Part shown: positions 47,457 through 56,713 of the stretch, piece by piece
Layout: each line of letters begins with the position of its first letter
How positions within the stretch are numbered: position 1 is the stretch's first letter
Origin: an uncultured Treponema sp.
GTDB lineage: Bacteria > Spirochaetota > Spirochaetia > Treponematales > Treponemataceae
DNA length: 64,000 nucleotides
Reading direction: 5' to 3'
Assembly (NCBI GenBank): GCA_945877425.1
Contig: CAMCRZ010000003.1
Location: 62,001 to 126,000, forward strand
Program-made: the position numbers and the translations under genes
The notes under the pieces: model-generated
Database searches by the model: none
Told to the model about the DNA's origin: nothing
The model's input: the letters and a program-made list of their open reading frames with translations, nothing else

Positions 47457-48638
47457 ATGAAAAAAAGAAGTGTAATATTTTTTGCCGGAATTCTTGCGGC
47501 TATAGTTTTATTTGTTTTAACAGGCGGATTTTTAAATAAATCTGATGCAGGCAAGAGCAATGTTTCTTACAAAGAGTTTTATGAATTTGTTGAAAAAGGT
47601 TACGTTAAGTCTGTTGTTATAAAATCAGATGAACTGGAGTTTGCTTTTAACGAAAAAGATTTTCCTGAAAAAGAAAAGTTTGCCGGGAAAAATCAAAGTG
47701 TAAGAAATCCACACTCGCCTGTTCTGGAAGAATATCTGCTTTTAAATAACGTAGACGTACAGACAGAAAAAGACAGCGGAGAAATCATTACAGGAATTCT
47801 AGACGCAGTTTTTTACATAATATTTTTCGGAATAATAATCATTGCATTCAGAAAATTCATTTCGCCAAACACGTTTAAAGTCGTTCATAATACTGGAAAA
47901 AAATTCAGTGATGTTGTTGGAATGGAATCTCTAAAAAAAGATATGCTTCAAATTATGGACATGATGAAAAATCCTGCTGAATACAAAAAGGCTGGAATAA
48001 GAATGCCAAAAGGAATACTTCTTGAAGGAAATCCTGGAAACGGCAAAACATTATTTGCAAAAGCACTTGCCGGAGAAGCAAAAGTTAATTTTATTCCTGC
48101 AAAAGCCACAGACTTTGAAAGTATGTTTATGGCAATTGGTCCTATGAAAGTTAAGCTGTTATTTAGAAAAGCAAGACGCCGTGCACCATGCATTGTTTTT
48201 ATAGACGAATTTGACGGCATAGGAACAAAGCGCAACTATTCTGGAAGTGCAATTGAAACAGAAAACACAAGAATTGTTACAGCCTTACTTAATGAACTTG
48301 ACGGATTTGAACCAAACAAAGGCATACTTGTTTTAGCCGCAACAAACAGCGTTTCAGCATTAGATGAAGCTTTGATTCGTCCTGGTAGATTTGATTCTAT
48401 AGTAAAAGTGCCTTATCCTGATGAACGTTCGTTAGTTTCGCTTATAAATATGTATTTAGGAACACAAAAGCTGGAAAGTAATATAACTACCGAATGGTTG
48501 GCAGCTAAATTCAAAGGATTTTCCTGTGCAAAAGTTGAAAGCGTAATAAACAAATCACTTTTAATAGCAAAAGAAAAAGGCAGACTAACGGTCGGTAAGG
48601 AAGATTTTGAATTGGCAGTAAAAAGCGTAAACGGCTGA
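47457..48638 (+). CDS. FtsH-like membrane AAA+ ATPase lacking the M41 peptidase domain
   Basis: N-terminal TM, extracytoplasmic segment SYKEFYEFVEKGYVKSVVI, second TM; Walker A LEGNPGNGKT, Walker B CIVFIDEFDGIG, SRH AATNSVSALDEALIRPGRFD; ORF ends after the AAA lid with no HExxH domain. Confidence 0.88.
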   Translation: MKKRSVIFFAGILAAIVLFVLTGGFLNKSDAGKSNVSYKEFYEFVEKGYVKSVVIKSDELEFAFNEKDFPEKEKFAGKNQSVRNPHSPVLEEYLLLNNVDVQTEKDSGEIITGILDAVFYIIFFGIIIIAFRKFISPNTFKVVHNTGKKFSDVVGMESLKKDMLQIMDMMKNPAEYKKAGIRMPKGILLEGNPGNGKTLFAKALAGEAKVNFIPAKATDFESMFMAIGPMKVKLLFRKARRRAPCIVFIDEFDGIGTKRNYSGSAIETENTRIVTALLNELDGFEPNKGILVLAATNSVSALDEALIRPGRFDSIVKVPYPDERSLVSLINMYLGTQKLESNITTEWLAAKFKGFSCAKVESVINKSLLIAKEKGRLTVGKEDFELAVKSVNG

Positions 48639-48764
48639 TTTAATTTATCAGTACTACAGAGCGCTGGGGCTTAACTTGTTGGACAACATCATCTGTGCTA
48701 TTATAGTGAATGTATTCCTGAACAAGTTGCACGGAATAAGAGTAAAAAGACTATTGGAGTAAAA

Positions 48765-49862
48765 ATGAAAAATCAATACGAAATCGGTGAAATGATTGAA
48801 ACAAAAATTGTTGCTGTAAGCGGCGACACTATTTTTCTGGATCTTGGATTAAAAAGCGAAGGCATTCTTGATAAAGCTGAACTTGTTGACGAAAATAATA
48901 ATCTTTCCGTAAAAGAAGGCGACTTAATAAAAGTTTATTTTGTTGGAAATCAGCACGACGAACTTCATTTTACAACTAAGCTAAGCGGACAGAAAGCAGA
49001 CAAATCTGTTTTGGAAAATGCATTTAAAAGCGGAGTTCCTGTAGAAGGTCATGTTACTCAGGAAATAAAAGGCGGCTTTGAAGTTATGATTGGAACAACA
49101 AGAGCATTTTGTCCTTATTCGCAAATGGGATTCCGTCAGAAAAAAGAGCCTGCTGAATACATCGGTTCACACTTAACATTTAAAATCACAGAGTATAAAA
49201 ATGAAGGCCGCAATATCATTGTAAGCAACAGAATTATTCTTGAAGAACAGTCAAACGCTGAATTGGGAAAACTTGCACAGACACTTCAGGTTGGAGCAGT
49301 TGTAAAAGGAAAAGTTAAATCTATTGAAAGTTACGGTGCTTTTGTTGATTTAAACGGATTTCAGGCACTTCTTCCTATAAGTGAAATTTCTCATGTCCGC
49401 GTAACTGATGTGAATTCTGTTTTAAAAGTAGGACAAGAAGTTGAAGCTAAAATCATTAAAGCTGATTGGGAACACAAAAGAGTGAGCCTTAGCATGAAAG
49501 AGCTTGAAAAAGATCCTTGGGACAACATTGCACAAAAGTTTCCTGCCGGTATGGAAATTGAAGGCGTAATAAGCAGAGTTGCTGATTTTGGCGTATTTGT
49601 AAATCTTGCGCCTGCAGTTGACGGTCTTGTTCATATTTCAAAACTTAATGTTGAACGTAATACTAACTTGAAGAAAGTTTACAAAGCCGGAGATAAATTA
49701 AGCGTTGTAGTTGATTCAGTTGATGCACAGGAAAAGCGAATTTCCTTAAGTCCGGTTATTTCAAATCAGGAACAGGATGATGCAAAAGAGTATTTAGATT
49801 CTCATAAAGATGAAGATGACGGCCTTACTTACAATCCTTTTGCTGCACTTTTGAAAAAATAG
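48765..49862 (+). CDS. S1 RNA-binding domain protein (ribosomal protein S1-like)
   Basis: Repeated S1 units: GAVVKGKVKSIESYGAFVDLNGFQALLPISEIS; GMEIEGVISRVADFGVFVNLAPAVDGLVHISKL. Confidence 0.85.
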   Translation: MKNQYEIGEMIETKIVAVSGDTIFLDLGLKSEGILDKAELVDENNNLSVKEGDLIKVYFVGNQHDELHFTTKLSGQKADKSVLENAFKSGVPVEGHVTQEIKGGFEVMIGTTRAFCPYSQMGFRQKKEPAEYIGSHLTFKITEYKNEGRNIIVSNRIILEEQSNAELGKLAQTLQVGAVVKGKVKSIESYGAFVDLNGFQALLPISEISHVRVTDVNSVLKVGQEVEAKIIKADWEHKRVSLSMKELEKDPWDNIAQKFPAGMEIEGVISRVADFGVFVNLAPAVDGLVHISKLNVERNTNLKKVYKAGDKLSVVVDSVDAQEKRISLSPVISNQEQDDAKEYLDSHKDEDDGLTYNPFAALLKK

Positions 49863-49891
49863 ACAAATCAATTTTCAAAGTTACTGTAAAA

Positions 49892-50848
49892 ATGGTTAAA
49901 CTTAAGCGAATAAATTTTCTGATTTTAAGTGTAATAACGGTTGCCTGTATTTTTGCGTCTTTGATGGCAGGTTCAGTTAAAATTGATTTAATTGATTTAA
50001 TGACTGACGGCGAAAACTTAAGTAAAACTGTATTTTACAACTTGCGTTTGCCAAGAACAATTTTATGTGTTGAAGCTGCAGTTTTACTTTCTTTAAGCGG
50101 AACAATTTTTCAGCTCTATTTCAGAAATCCTTTAGCTGAGCCAGGCATAATGGGCATAAGTGCCGGTTCAACTTTAGGTGCAGTTTTATCATTTTACTTT
50201 GGTGCTTCGGTTTCTTTAGGTGCAGTTTCAGGTGCTTTACTTTCAGGCATTCTCGTTACAGTTTTAAGTGTTAAACTAAATAGGCTTTCTGCATCAGCTT
50301 TATTGCTTTGTGGAACGGCAGCAGGAACATTTTATTCTTCCCTGACATCAATTATTTTAACAACTGACTCAAAAAAGCTTGGCGTAATGTACCTTTGGAT
50401 GATTGGGAGTTTTAACGGAAGAGACTGGCAGCAAGTTGCAATGGTTACAGTTATGGGTACAGTTTCCGTGTTTATAGCAATAATCTGTGCCCGAAAGCTG
50501 GAGTTGCTTAACGGCGGTGAAGAAACAGCTTTTTCTTTAGGATTAAACGTAAAGCTTCTTAGAGCAGCGGTAATTACAAGCGGCAGTTTAGGTACGGCAG
50601 CAGCAGTTTGTGCAGGCGGAACTATAGGCTTTGTCGGTTTAATTGCACCGCATATTGCAAGAAAAATCTTTGGAGAAAAATCCGGAGTAATAATGGTTAC
50701 AGGCGCATTTACGGGTACAGTTTTACTTACTTTAAGCGACATTCTCTGCAGAACAGTAATTGCTCCTTCAGAAATGCCTGTTGGAATGGTTACAGCAGTT
50801 TTAGGCGTACCATTTTTTATTTCAATATTAGCGGCTAAAAATCGATGA
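49892..50848 (+). CDS. FecCD/BtuC-type ABC transporter permease
   Basis: YNLRLPRTILCVEAAVLLSLSGTIFQLYFRNPLAEPGIMGISAGSTLGAV; GTIGFVGLIAPHIAR. Confidence 0.92.
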   Translation: MVKLKRINFLILSVITVACIFASLMAGSVKIDLIDLMTDGENLSKTVFYNLRLPRTILCVEAAVLLSLSGTIFQLYFRNPLAEPGIMGISAGSTLGAVLSFYFGASVSLGAVSGALLSGILVTVLSVKLNRLSASALLLCGTAAGTFYSSLTSIILTTDSKKLGVMYLWMIGSFNGRDWQQVAMVTVMGTVSVFIAIICARKLELLNGGEETAFSLGLNVKLLRAAVITSGSLGTAAAVCAGGTIGFVGLIAPHIARKIFGEKSGVIMVTGAFTGTVLLTLSDILCRTVIAPSEMPVGMVTAVLGVPFFISILAAKNR

Positions 50849-51630
50849 GTAAAATTCTTGAAGTAAAAAATTTAACTGCAAAGTATGGTAACAGATTTAT
50901 TCTTAATGGTTACAGTTTTGATTTACAGGAAGGCGAATTTGTCTGTCTTGTAGGTCCAAACGGTTGTGGAAAATCTACGCTTCTAAAGACACTTTTAGGA
51001 ATTAAGGGTACAGACTTGTCTGTTTCAGGTACAGTTTTATGTAAGCAAGTGGATGTTTTACGATGCAGTAAGCGAAAAACCGTTGCGAGAAACATTTCTT
51101 ACTTAAGCCAGAATGAAACTTTTGCCTGGAATTTAAAGGCAAGAGATGTTGTTCTGCAAGGACGCTACTGTTACAGCGGAAATATTTTTGCTTATACAAA
51201 AGAAGATTATGCTGAATGTGAAAAAGCGTTTGCCTTTCTGGAAATAGATGATCTAAAAGAGCGTAATATTGCAGGTTTAAGCGGCGGCGAATTTCAGAAA
51301 GTAAGGATTGCCCGATGCATTGCACAGAATAGTTCCTGCATTTTACTTGATGAACCGCTTGGCTGCCTTGATTTTGGCTACGAAACAGATTTAATTACTA
51401 AACTGAAAGAATATTGCCGCAAAGAAAAAGCCGGAATTATAATGAGCGTTCACAATTTAAATCTTGCCTTTAGATTTGCAGATAAAATCCTTACTGTTGA
51501 TAAAAACGGCAGCTGTATAATGGGTACAGTTGAAGAAATTATGGATACAGATATTCTGGATGAAGTTTATAAGGTAAAGTTCAAAAAGTATTACAATCCG
51601 GAAGTGAAGGCAATGCAGCTGTACGTTTAA
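50845..51630 (+). CDS. ABC transporter ATP-binding protein (BtuD/FepC-like)
   Basis: Walker A GPNGCGKSTLLKTLLG; signature LSGGEFQKVRIAR; Walker B CILLDEPLG; 4-bp overlap with permease. Confidence 0.93.
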   Translation: MSKILEVKNLTAKYGNRFILNGYSFDLQEGEFVCLVGPNGCGKSTLLKTLLGIKGTDLSVSGTVLCKQVDVLRCSKRKTVARNISYLSQNETFAWNLKARDVVLQGRYCYSGNIFAYTKEDYAECEKAFAFLEIDDLKERNIAGLSGGEFQKVRIARCIAQNSSCILLDEPLGCLDFGYETDLITKLKEYCRKEKAGIIMSVHNLNLAFRFADKILTVDKNGSCIMGTVEEIMDTDILDEVYKVKFKKYYNPEVKAMQLYV

Positions 51631-51714
51631 AATATACTTTCTGCTAAAAACTGCCATAAAAATCAGATGAACACTAGACAAAATATTTTTAATTTGATAT
51701 AGTATCAAACGTTC

Positions 51715-51788
51715 GGGCAGTTAGCTCAGTTGGTACGAGCGTCTGGTTTACACCCAGAATGTCGGGAGTTCGACCCTCTCACTGCCCA
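51715..51788 (+). tRNA. tRNA-Val (anticodon TAC)
   Basis: GGGCAGT...ACTGCCC acceptor stem, D arm GCTC-AGTTGGTAC-GAGC, anticodon arm TCTGG-TTTACAC-CCAGA, T arm with GTTCGAC. Confidence 0.93.
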
Positions 51789-51792
51789 CTTT

Positions 51793-51823
51793 AGCTTCAG
51801 GATTATATCTTGAAGCTTTTTTT
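51793..51823 (+). terminator. Terminator downstream of tRNA-Val (possibly bidirectional, also serves the MATE gene)
   Basis: AGCTTCA-loop-TGAAGCTTTTTTT. Confidence 0.7.
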
Positions 51824-53152
51824 ATTGCGTTTCATAAAAACAATGTAACTTATTACCATTGCAGCAGAACAAACGCCCCAGCCTATTGGATACGCTAATG
51901 CAATCGGCAGGAATGAGTCTGTTAGTTTAGTTGCTGTAAAAAGATATGTCTGCCTGAACACAACGAATGAGCCTAAGAGAACGCACATTGGAACAGTTGC
52001 ATTTCCAAATCCTCTTAATGCACCGGAGTATATTTGATTAAGGCATCTTATTACGTAAAAAAATGCGGAAACTTTAAGAAAATATTCTGCATAATAGATT
52101 ATTTTTTCGTTTCGGTTAAAAATGCACACAAGTTCATGGGAAAAAATCAGCATTGGAATCATCACTAAAGCGGAAATAGTCATTATTAAAACTGTGGAAA
52201 CTAAAACGCCCTTCTTTGCCCGTTCAATTTGATTTGCGCCGTAATTCTGACTTACAAAAGTTGTAACGCTTAAAGAAACTGATTGCATCGGTAATAAACA
52301 GAAACTGTCTACTTTATTAAATGCAGTCCAGCCGGCAATACATTCGTAACCGAAAAAGTTTATGTATTTTTGTACAAAAGTGTTTGAAAGAAACGTAATG
52401 CTTAATTGAAAAGCTCCAGGAATTCCGAACTTTAAAATCCTTTTTAAAATCTCAAAATCTATGTGCAAAGATTTTAAACTTATTCCGTAACATTCTTTTG
52501 TTTTTAAGAGAACAATTACAACTAAAACTGCGGAAATTCCCTGTGAAATTACTGTGGCTAAAGCAACGCCTGCAATTCCCATTTTGCATATCAGTACAAA
52601 GAAAAAATCCAAAGCTACATTTGTTAAAGATGAAATTATTAAAAAATAAAACGGTCTTTTTGAATCGCCTACAGCCCTTAAAATTCCGGAAGCCATATTG
52701 TAAAGCATTAAGAAAATTACGCCTGAAAAGTAGAAAATAAGATATGTCTTTGCGTCATGAAAAACTTCATCTGGAGTTGATACGGCATAAAGCAGTTTTG
52801 GTGTAAGAATTATTCCAAGAAACGTAAATGCAATTCCTAAAATTACTGTGCCCGAAATTAAAGTTGCTGATGATTTCCTTACCTGCTCTTCTTGCCTGGC
52901 ACCAAAAAACTGACCTATTACAATAGTTCCGCCTGTGCTTAATCCTGTGAAAAATCCAATCATTGTGTTGATAATCATTGTTGTAGAACCGATTGCTCCC
53001 AAAGCTTGTCCGGAAACGAAATTTCCCACGATAATTGTGTCTACTGTGTTGTAAAGCTGCTGGAATAAATTTCCTGCAAGAAGCGGAAGTGCAAAGTTTA
53101 TTATGAGTTTAGGAATGTTTCCCTTTGTCATGTCAGTAGAATGATTTTTCAT
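51803..53152 (-). CDS. MATE family efflux transporter
   Basis: MTKGNIPKLIINFALPLLAGNLFQQLYNTVDTIIVGNFVSGQALGAIGSTTMI. Confidence 0.92.
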   Translation of the reverse strand: MKNHSTDMTKGNIPKLIINFALPLLAGNLFQQLYNTVDTIIVGNFVSGQALGAIGSTTMIINTMIGFFTGLSTGGTIVIGQFFGARQEEQVRKSSATLISGTVILGIAFTFLGIILTPKLLYAVSTPDEVFHDAKTYLIFYFSGVIFLMLYNMASGILRAVGDSKRPFYFLIISSLTNVALDFFFVLICKMGIAGVALATVISQGISAVLVVIVLLKTKECYGISLKSLHIDFEILKRILKFGIPGAFQLSITFLSNTFVQKYINFFGYECIAGWTAFNKVDSFCLLPMQSVSLSVTTFVSQNYGANQIERAKKGVLVSTVLIMTISALVMIPMLIFSHELVCIFNRNEKIIYYAEYFLKVSAFFYVIRCLNQIYSGALRGFGNATVPMCVLLGSFVVFRQTYLFTATKLTDSFLPIALAYPIGWGVCSAAMVISYIVFMKRNKKSFKI

Positions 53153-53245
53153 AGTTACAGTTAAATATTATTTATTTTAATTGTCAACAAAAGACATTTC
53201 AGTACAGTTTTTTCAGCCTGTGGAAAAGTGGAAAACTTACGCCTG

Positions 53246-53427
53246 GCCTGTGGATAACTTGTGTACAATTTTAAACTAACAAATGGTTGGTAGTTTAGTA
53301 AATTTCGTAAATTATTATATTATAAGGAATTAACTGAATTTTGAAATTTGAAAATAAATTTCAGCAGTTAAAAAGCCTGTGGATAACTTGTGTGTAATTT
53401 TAAACTAATGAACGGTTGGGTGTTAGT
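53246..53427. repeat. Direct repeat (~50 bp units, 129 bp offset) each carrying a DnaA box, flanking a TATTATAAGGAATTA element
   Basis: GCCTGTGGATAACTTGTGTACAATTTTAAACTAACAAATGGTTGG (from 53246) versus GCCTGTGGATAACTTGTGTGTAATTTTAAACTAATGAACGGTTGG (from 53375); TATTATAAGGAATTA at 53318-53332. Confidence 0.75.
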
Positions 53428-54238
53428 ATTTTGTTCCTATAGAACAGCCTATGTTTACTTTAAACTCTTTGCCGCCAGCTGTATTTTCTAAAACTTCAGG
53501 CAAAAGCTTTATCTTGTTTTTTTCAAACAAAAGAACAATTGTTGAGCCGTGGAGATCAAAGTAGCCTTTTTCATCGCCTTTTTTTACGTCACAGTTTTCA
53601 TGATGATTTTTAATTCCGCCGACACTGAATGCGCCAACTTCAATTTGAGCAACTGTTCCGAAATTTTCTGTATTCAGAATATTCCATGAGCGGCGGTTTT
53701 TTGTGTAGACACGATATTTTTCGCAAGGAAGCGGCTGAACGCTGTAAAGCTTTCCCGGAATAAAATGGTTTTCTTCAACATGACAATTGTCTATGTAACA
53801 ATAGCGGTGATAATCAGATGCACATAAACGGAAAACAAGACAAACGCCTTCAGCAAATTTTTGTTCAAGTTTAGTGTTTTGCAAGAAATCGCTTATAGTG
53901 TAATCTGAACCTTTTATAAAAAAAGTGCTGTCTTCTTTAATTGGATAAACGCTTAAAAAACTGTCTGCCGGGCTTATAAGGCTGGAAGGCTCACTGTGAA
54001 AAGAAATGTCTTTTTTTCTTGTAAAAAAATCATTGAAAGAGCGGAACTTAACGTCTTTCCAGGGAGTTATATCAATATTGTTTTTCTTAACAAATTTTTT
54101 TATGTAGAACTTAGAAAAAGGGCTTCTTAAAAATACGCCAAGAAGTGCAGGAACTTTTACGGCAAGAGCAACAGAAAGAATCGCCCTGCCAAATTTTGTT
54201 CCGTAAAGAAATTGAACTGATTTGTCATTCTGCGGCAT
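53423..54238 (-). CDS. psd: Phosphatidylserine decarboxylase
   Basis: FRSFNDFFTRKKD; CASDYHRYCYIDNC; GYFDLHGSTIVLLF cleavage-site motif. Confidence 0.88.
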   Translation of the reverse strand: MPQNDKSVQFLYGTKFGRAILSVALAVKVPALLGVFLRSPFSKFYIKKFVKKNNIDITPWKDVKFRSFNDFFTRKKDISFHSEPSSLISPADSFLSVYPIKEDSTFFIKGSDYTISDFLQNTKLEQKFAEGVCLVFRLCASDYHRYCYIDNCHVEENHFIPGKLYSVQPLPCEKYRVYTKNRRSWNILNTENFGTVAQIEVGAFSVGGIKNHHENCDVKKGDEKGYFDLHGSTIVLLFEKNKIKLLPEVLENTAGGKEFKVNIGCSIGTKY

Positions 54239-54249
54239 AAAAGTTCACC

Positions 54250-54909
54250 TTACATTAAAACAAAAAATACTAATTCTGCTACACCGAAAATTATAAGAAC
54301 GCATTTTCCAAAAGCGTGCGGCTTTGTAATCTTAAAAGGTGAAATAAATGCAAGACCCATTACTGCTAAAAGAAGTGAAGCCCAAATTCCCGTAATCTGA
54401 TTTATGCGGCTTAAAACAATGTAAAGTGCAGGAAGAATAATTGCAGCGCTTGTAACAGGAAGCCCTTTATATTCATGACGACATTCAGTTGTATTAGACT
54501 GACGCTGAGCTTCATCAACATTAAAATACGAAAGACGGATAAGTGCGCATAAAACGTAAAGTCCGCAAATTCCTACAACAGCTATTTTTGTAATAGTAGA
54601 AGTTGTTTCTTTATCTACAGAAAAATGCATTACGATAAGGGCAGCAAGTACGCCGTAACAAATCAAGTCTGCAAGAGAGTCAATTTGAATGCCGAACATT
54701 TTTTCAAAGTCAGTTCTGTTCTTCTTAGTTGAAGCAACTTTTCCATCAAACATATCCATAACGCCGGAAATCATCAGGCACAGTAAAGCAGCTTTTAAAT
54801 TACCGTTAAAAACAAAATTCATTCCCAGAAAAGAACTGAACATTCCTAAATAAGTCAGTATAACTGTATAATTATAAACTCCAAGCATTTCCAACCTCTC
54901 GATTATCAT
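54250..54909 (-). CDS. pssA: CDP-alcohol phosphatidyltransferase (phosphatidylserine synthase-like)
   Basis: SGVMDMFDGKVAS...FGIQIDSLADLICYG (CDP-OH-P motif); adjacent to psd. Confidence 0.85.
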   Translation of the reverse strand: MIIERLEMLGVYNYTVILTYLGMFSSFLGMNFVFNGNLKAALLCLMISGVMDMFDGKVASTKKNRTDFEKMFGIQIDSLADLICYGVLAALIVMHFSVDKETTSTITKIAVVGICGLYVLCALIRLSYFNVDEAQRQSNTTECRHEYKGLPVTSAAIILPALYIVLSRINQITGIWASLLLAVMGLAFISPFKITKPHAFGKCVLIIFGVAELVFFVLM

Positions 54910-55526
54910 ATAACATTGCCGAAAATAAGACTATATCCCAGGATAGTCCAGATTTTTGCAGTTAAAAGGATGATAACAAATTTCTTAAAAGACATTGTCG
55001 TAAGTCCTGTAAAGTAACATAAAAAATCATCTGGCGAAATAGGAAGGCAAATTGCAATCCATAAAAATACAGGATAACTTTTGTGCCACTTTTCCATCCA
55101 CCTGATGCAGCTGTTGTATCGTTTTTCCTTAAACATTTTCTTTATGATTGAAACGCCGAATCTTCTTGAAAGTAAAAATGCAAAAATTGAACCTGCGCAA
55201 ATTCCAATATAACTGCAGATAAACCCCTTTACTGTTCCAAAAAGACCTGCGCCTACAATGCATCCAATTGCACCAGGAATAATTCCGTAAATAACCTTGA
55301 TGCATTGAAAAAATGTAAGAAAAGCTGGTCCAAAAAATCCGAATGAATCTACAAATTCACGTAATGAATCAACATCATTGAATTTTCCATTAACGTATTC
55401 CACAACAAAAAAAACTGTAACTGCAACAATGAGGATTACAAACAATATTGTTACAATTGCTTTTGAAGGTGAATGTTGTTCCAATTTATCAAGAATCTTC
55501 GGTTTTTCAGTATTTTCATCAGGCAT
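54906..55526 (-). CDS. TVP38/TMEM64 (VTT-domain) family membrane protein
   Basis: GAIGCIVGAGLFGTVKGFICSYIGICAGSIFAFLLSRRFG; LPISPDDFLCYFTGLT. Confidence 0.82.
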   Translation of the reverse strand: MPDENTEKPKILDKLEQHSPSKAIVTILFVILIVAVTVFFVVEYVNGKFNDVDSLREFVDSFGFFGPAFLTFFQCIKVIYGIIPGAIGCIVGAGLFGTVKGFICSYIGICAGSIFAFLLSRRFGVSIIKKMFKEKRYNSCIRWMEKWHKSYPVFLWIAICLPISPDDFLCYFTGLTTMSFKKFVIILLTAKIWTILGYSLIFGNVI

Positions 55527-55604
55527 TTTTATGTTCCACAGTCTTTAATATTATAATTTAATGTTATTTTAGTTAATCTATATATTATTATAGTTATTTT
55601 TTTT

Positions 55605-56579
55605 CTATCTCAAAAAGTGAATTATTTGTGGAAGAACTTTGCACGTAACTTTGGAAACTTCTGTAAAACATTCCCCGTCTGTATGCAGAATAAAATTTTT
55701 TGTAGAAGAAATGGTTACAAAAGATGTGTCTTTTGTGTAAAAATTTTTAGCTTTATTGTGACGTCCTAAAAGTAAAGTTATAAGCTTTGCCGGAATTTTG
55801 TAAAAGGGAATGTCGTAAGCTGCAACAAGAGAAATTTTTCCGTCACTGTGATTTGCCCAAGGTGCCATTTTTAATCCGCCGCCTTCAGCCTTGTAATTCA
55901 TAAGTGAAATGAGAATTGTCTTGCTTATGCTGATTTGATTTTTACTTTCTGCTGAATTGCTGTCTGTGTCCTCAAACTGAATGGAAAAAGTCTGTTCAGG
56001 AAGATGAGTGAAATATTGCACGGCATTTGCAATGTAACTTAAACTTCCAAGATGAATTTTGTTAAAGAAAAATTTTATTTTAGAAGAAACGTTTTTTAAA
56101 CAGGCAATTGCATCCAGACCAATTCCTGCACTTATTGCAAAAATTCTTGTGAAAGTTTTTTGTGCATCATTTTCAGTTTTTGTAATTTCAATTTGTCCTG
56201 CATCAGTTATAAAATTTCCCTGGGAATTTAAAATCAGGCTAAGGGCTTTTTTTCTGTTGTGAATGGGAATTTTTAATTCTCTGGCAATATCGTTTCCTGA
56301 ACCTGAAGGAATTATTCCTATTTTTGCAGTGTTAAAATCTTTAATGCCATTTAGAACGCCGTTAATTGTTCCGTCGCCGCCAACTATAATAAGCTTGATT
56401 TCTTTGTTTTTTGAAGTAAGTTCTGCTGCAAGAACTTCTGCGTGAGATTCGTATTCTGTAAAAAAAACTTCGTAGGAAATATTTTTCTTTTTTAGTAAAG
56501 CCTCAAGTTGTTTCCAAATGTGAATTGTCCTGCCTTTTCCGCCGCATCTGTTTACTATAAAAAAATATTTCTGTGACAT
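55605..56579 (-). CDS. Diacylglycerol kinase family lipid kinase
   Basis: FFIVNRCGGKGRTIHIWKQLE; LIIVGGDGTINGVLNG; IGIIPSGSGNDIARELKIP. Confidence 0.88.
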   Translation of the reverse strand: MSQKYFFIVNRCGGKGRTIHIWKQLEALLKKKNISYEVFFTEYESHAEVLAAELTSKNKEIKLIIVGGDGTINGVLNGIKDFNTAKIGIIPSGSGNDIARELKIPIHNRKKALSLILNSQGNFITDAGQIEITKTENDAQKTFTRIFAISAGIGLDAIACLKNVSSKIKFFFNKIHLGSLSYIANAVQYFTHLPEQTFSIQFEDTDSNSAESKNQISISKTILISLMNYKAEGGGLKMAPWANHSDGKISLVAAYDIPFYKIPAKLITLLLGRHNKAKNFYTKDTSFVTISSTKNFILHTDGECFTEVSKVTCKVLPQIIHFLR

Positions 56580-56713
56580 TTGTTTTCCTTAAGCAAAGAT
56601 TAAAACTTGTTATAATGCTTAATTATACCATCAAACTGAAGAAAAAACTTTTACATAGACTAATTTTTTTTTGTAATTTATACTTTTTTCAATGCATAAA
56701 CCAGGAAATTAAA

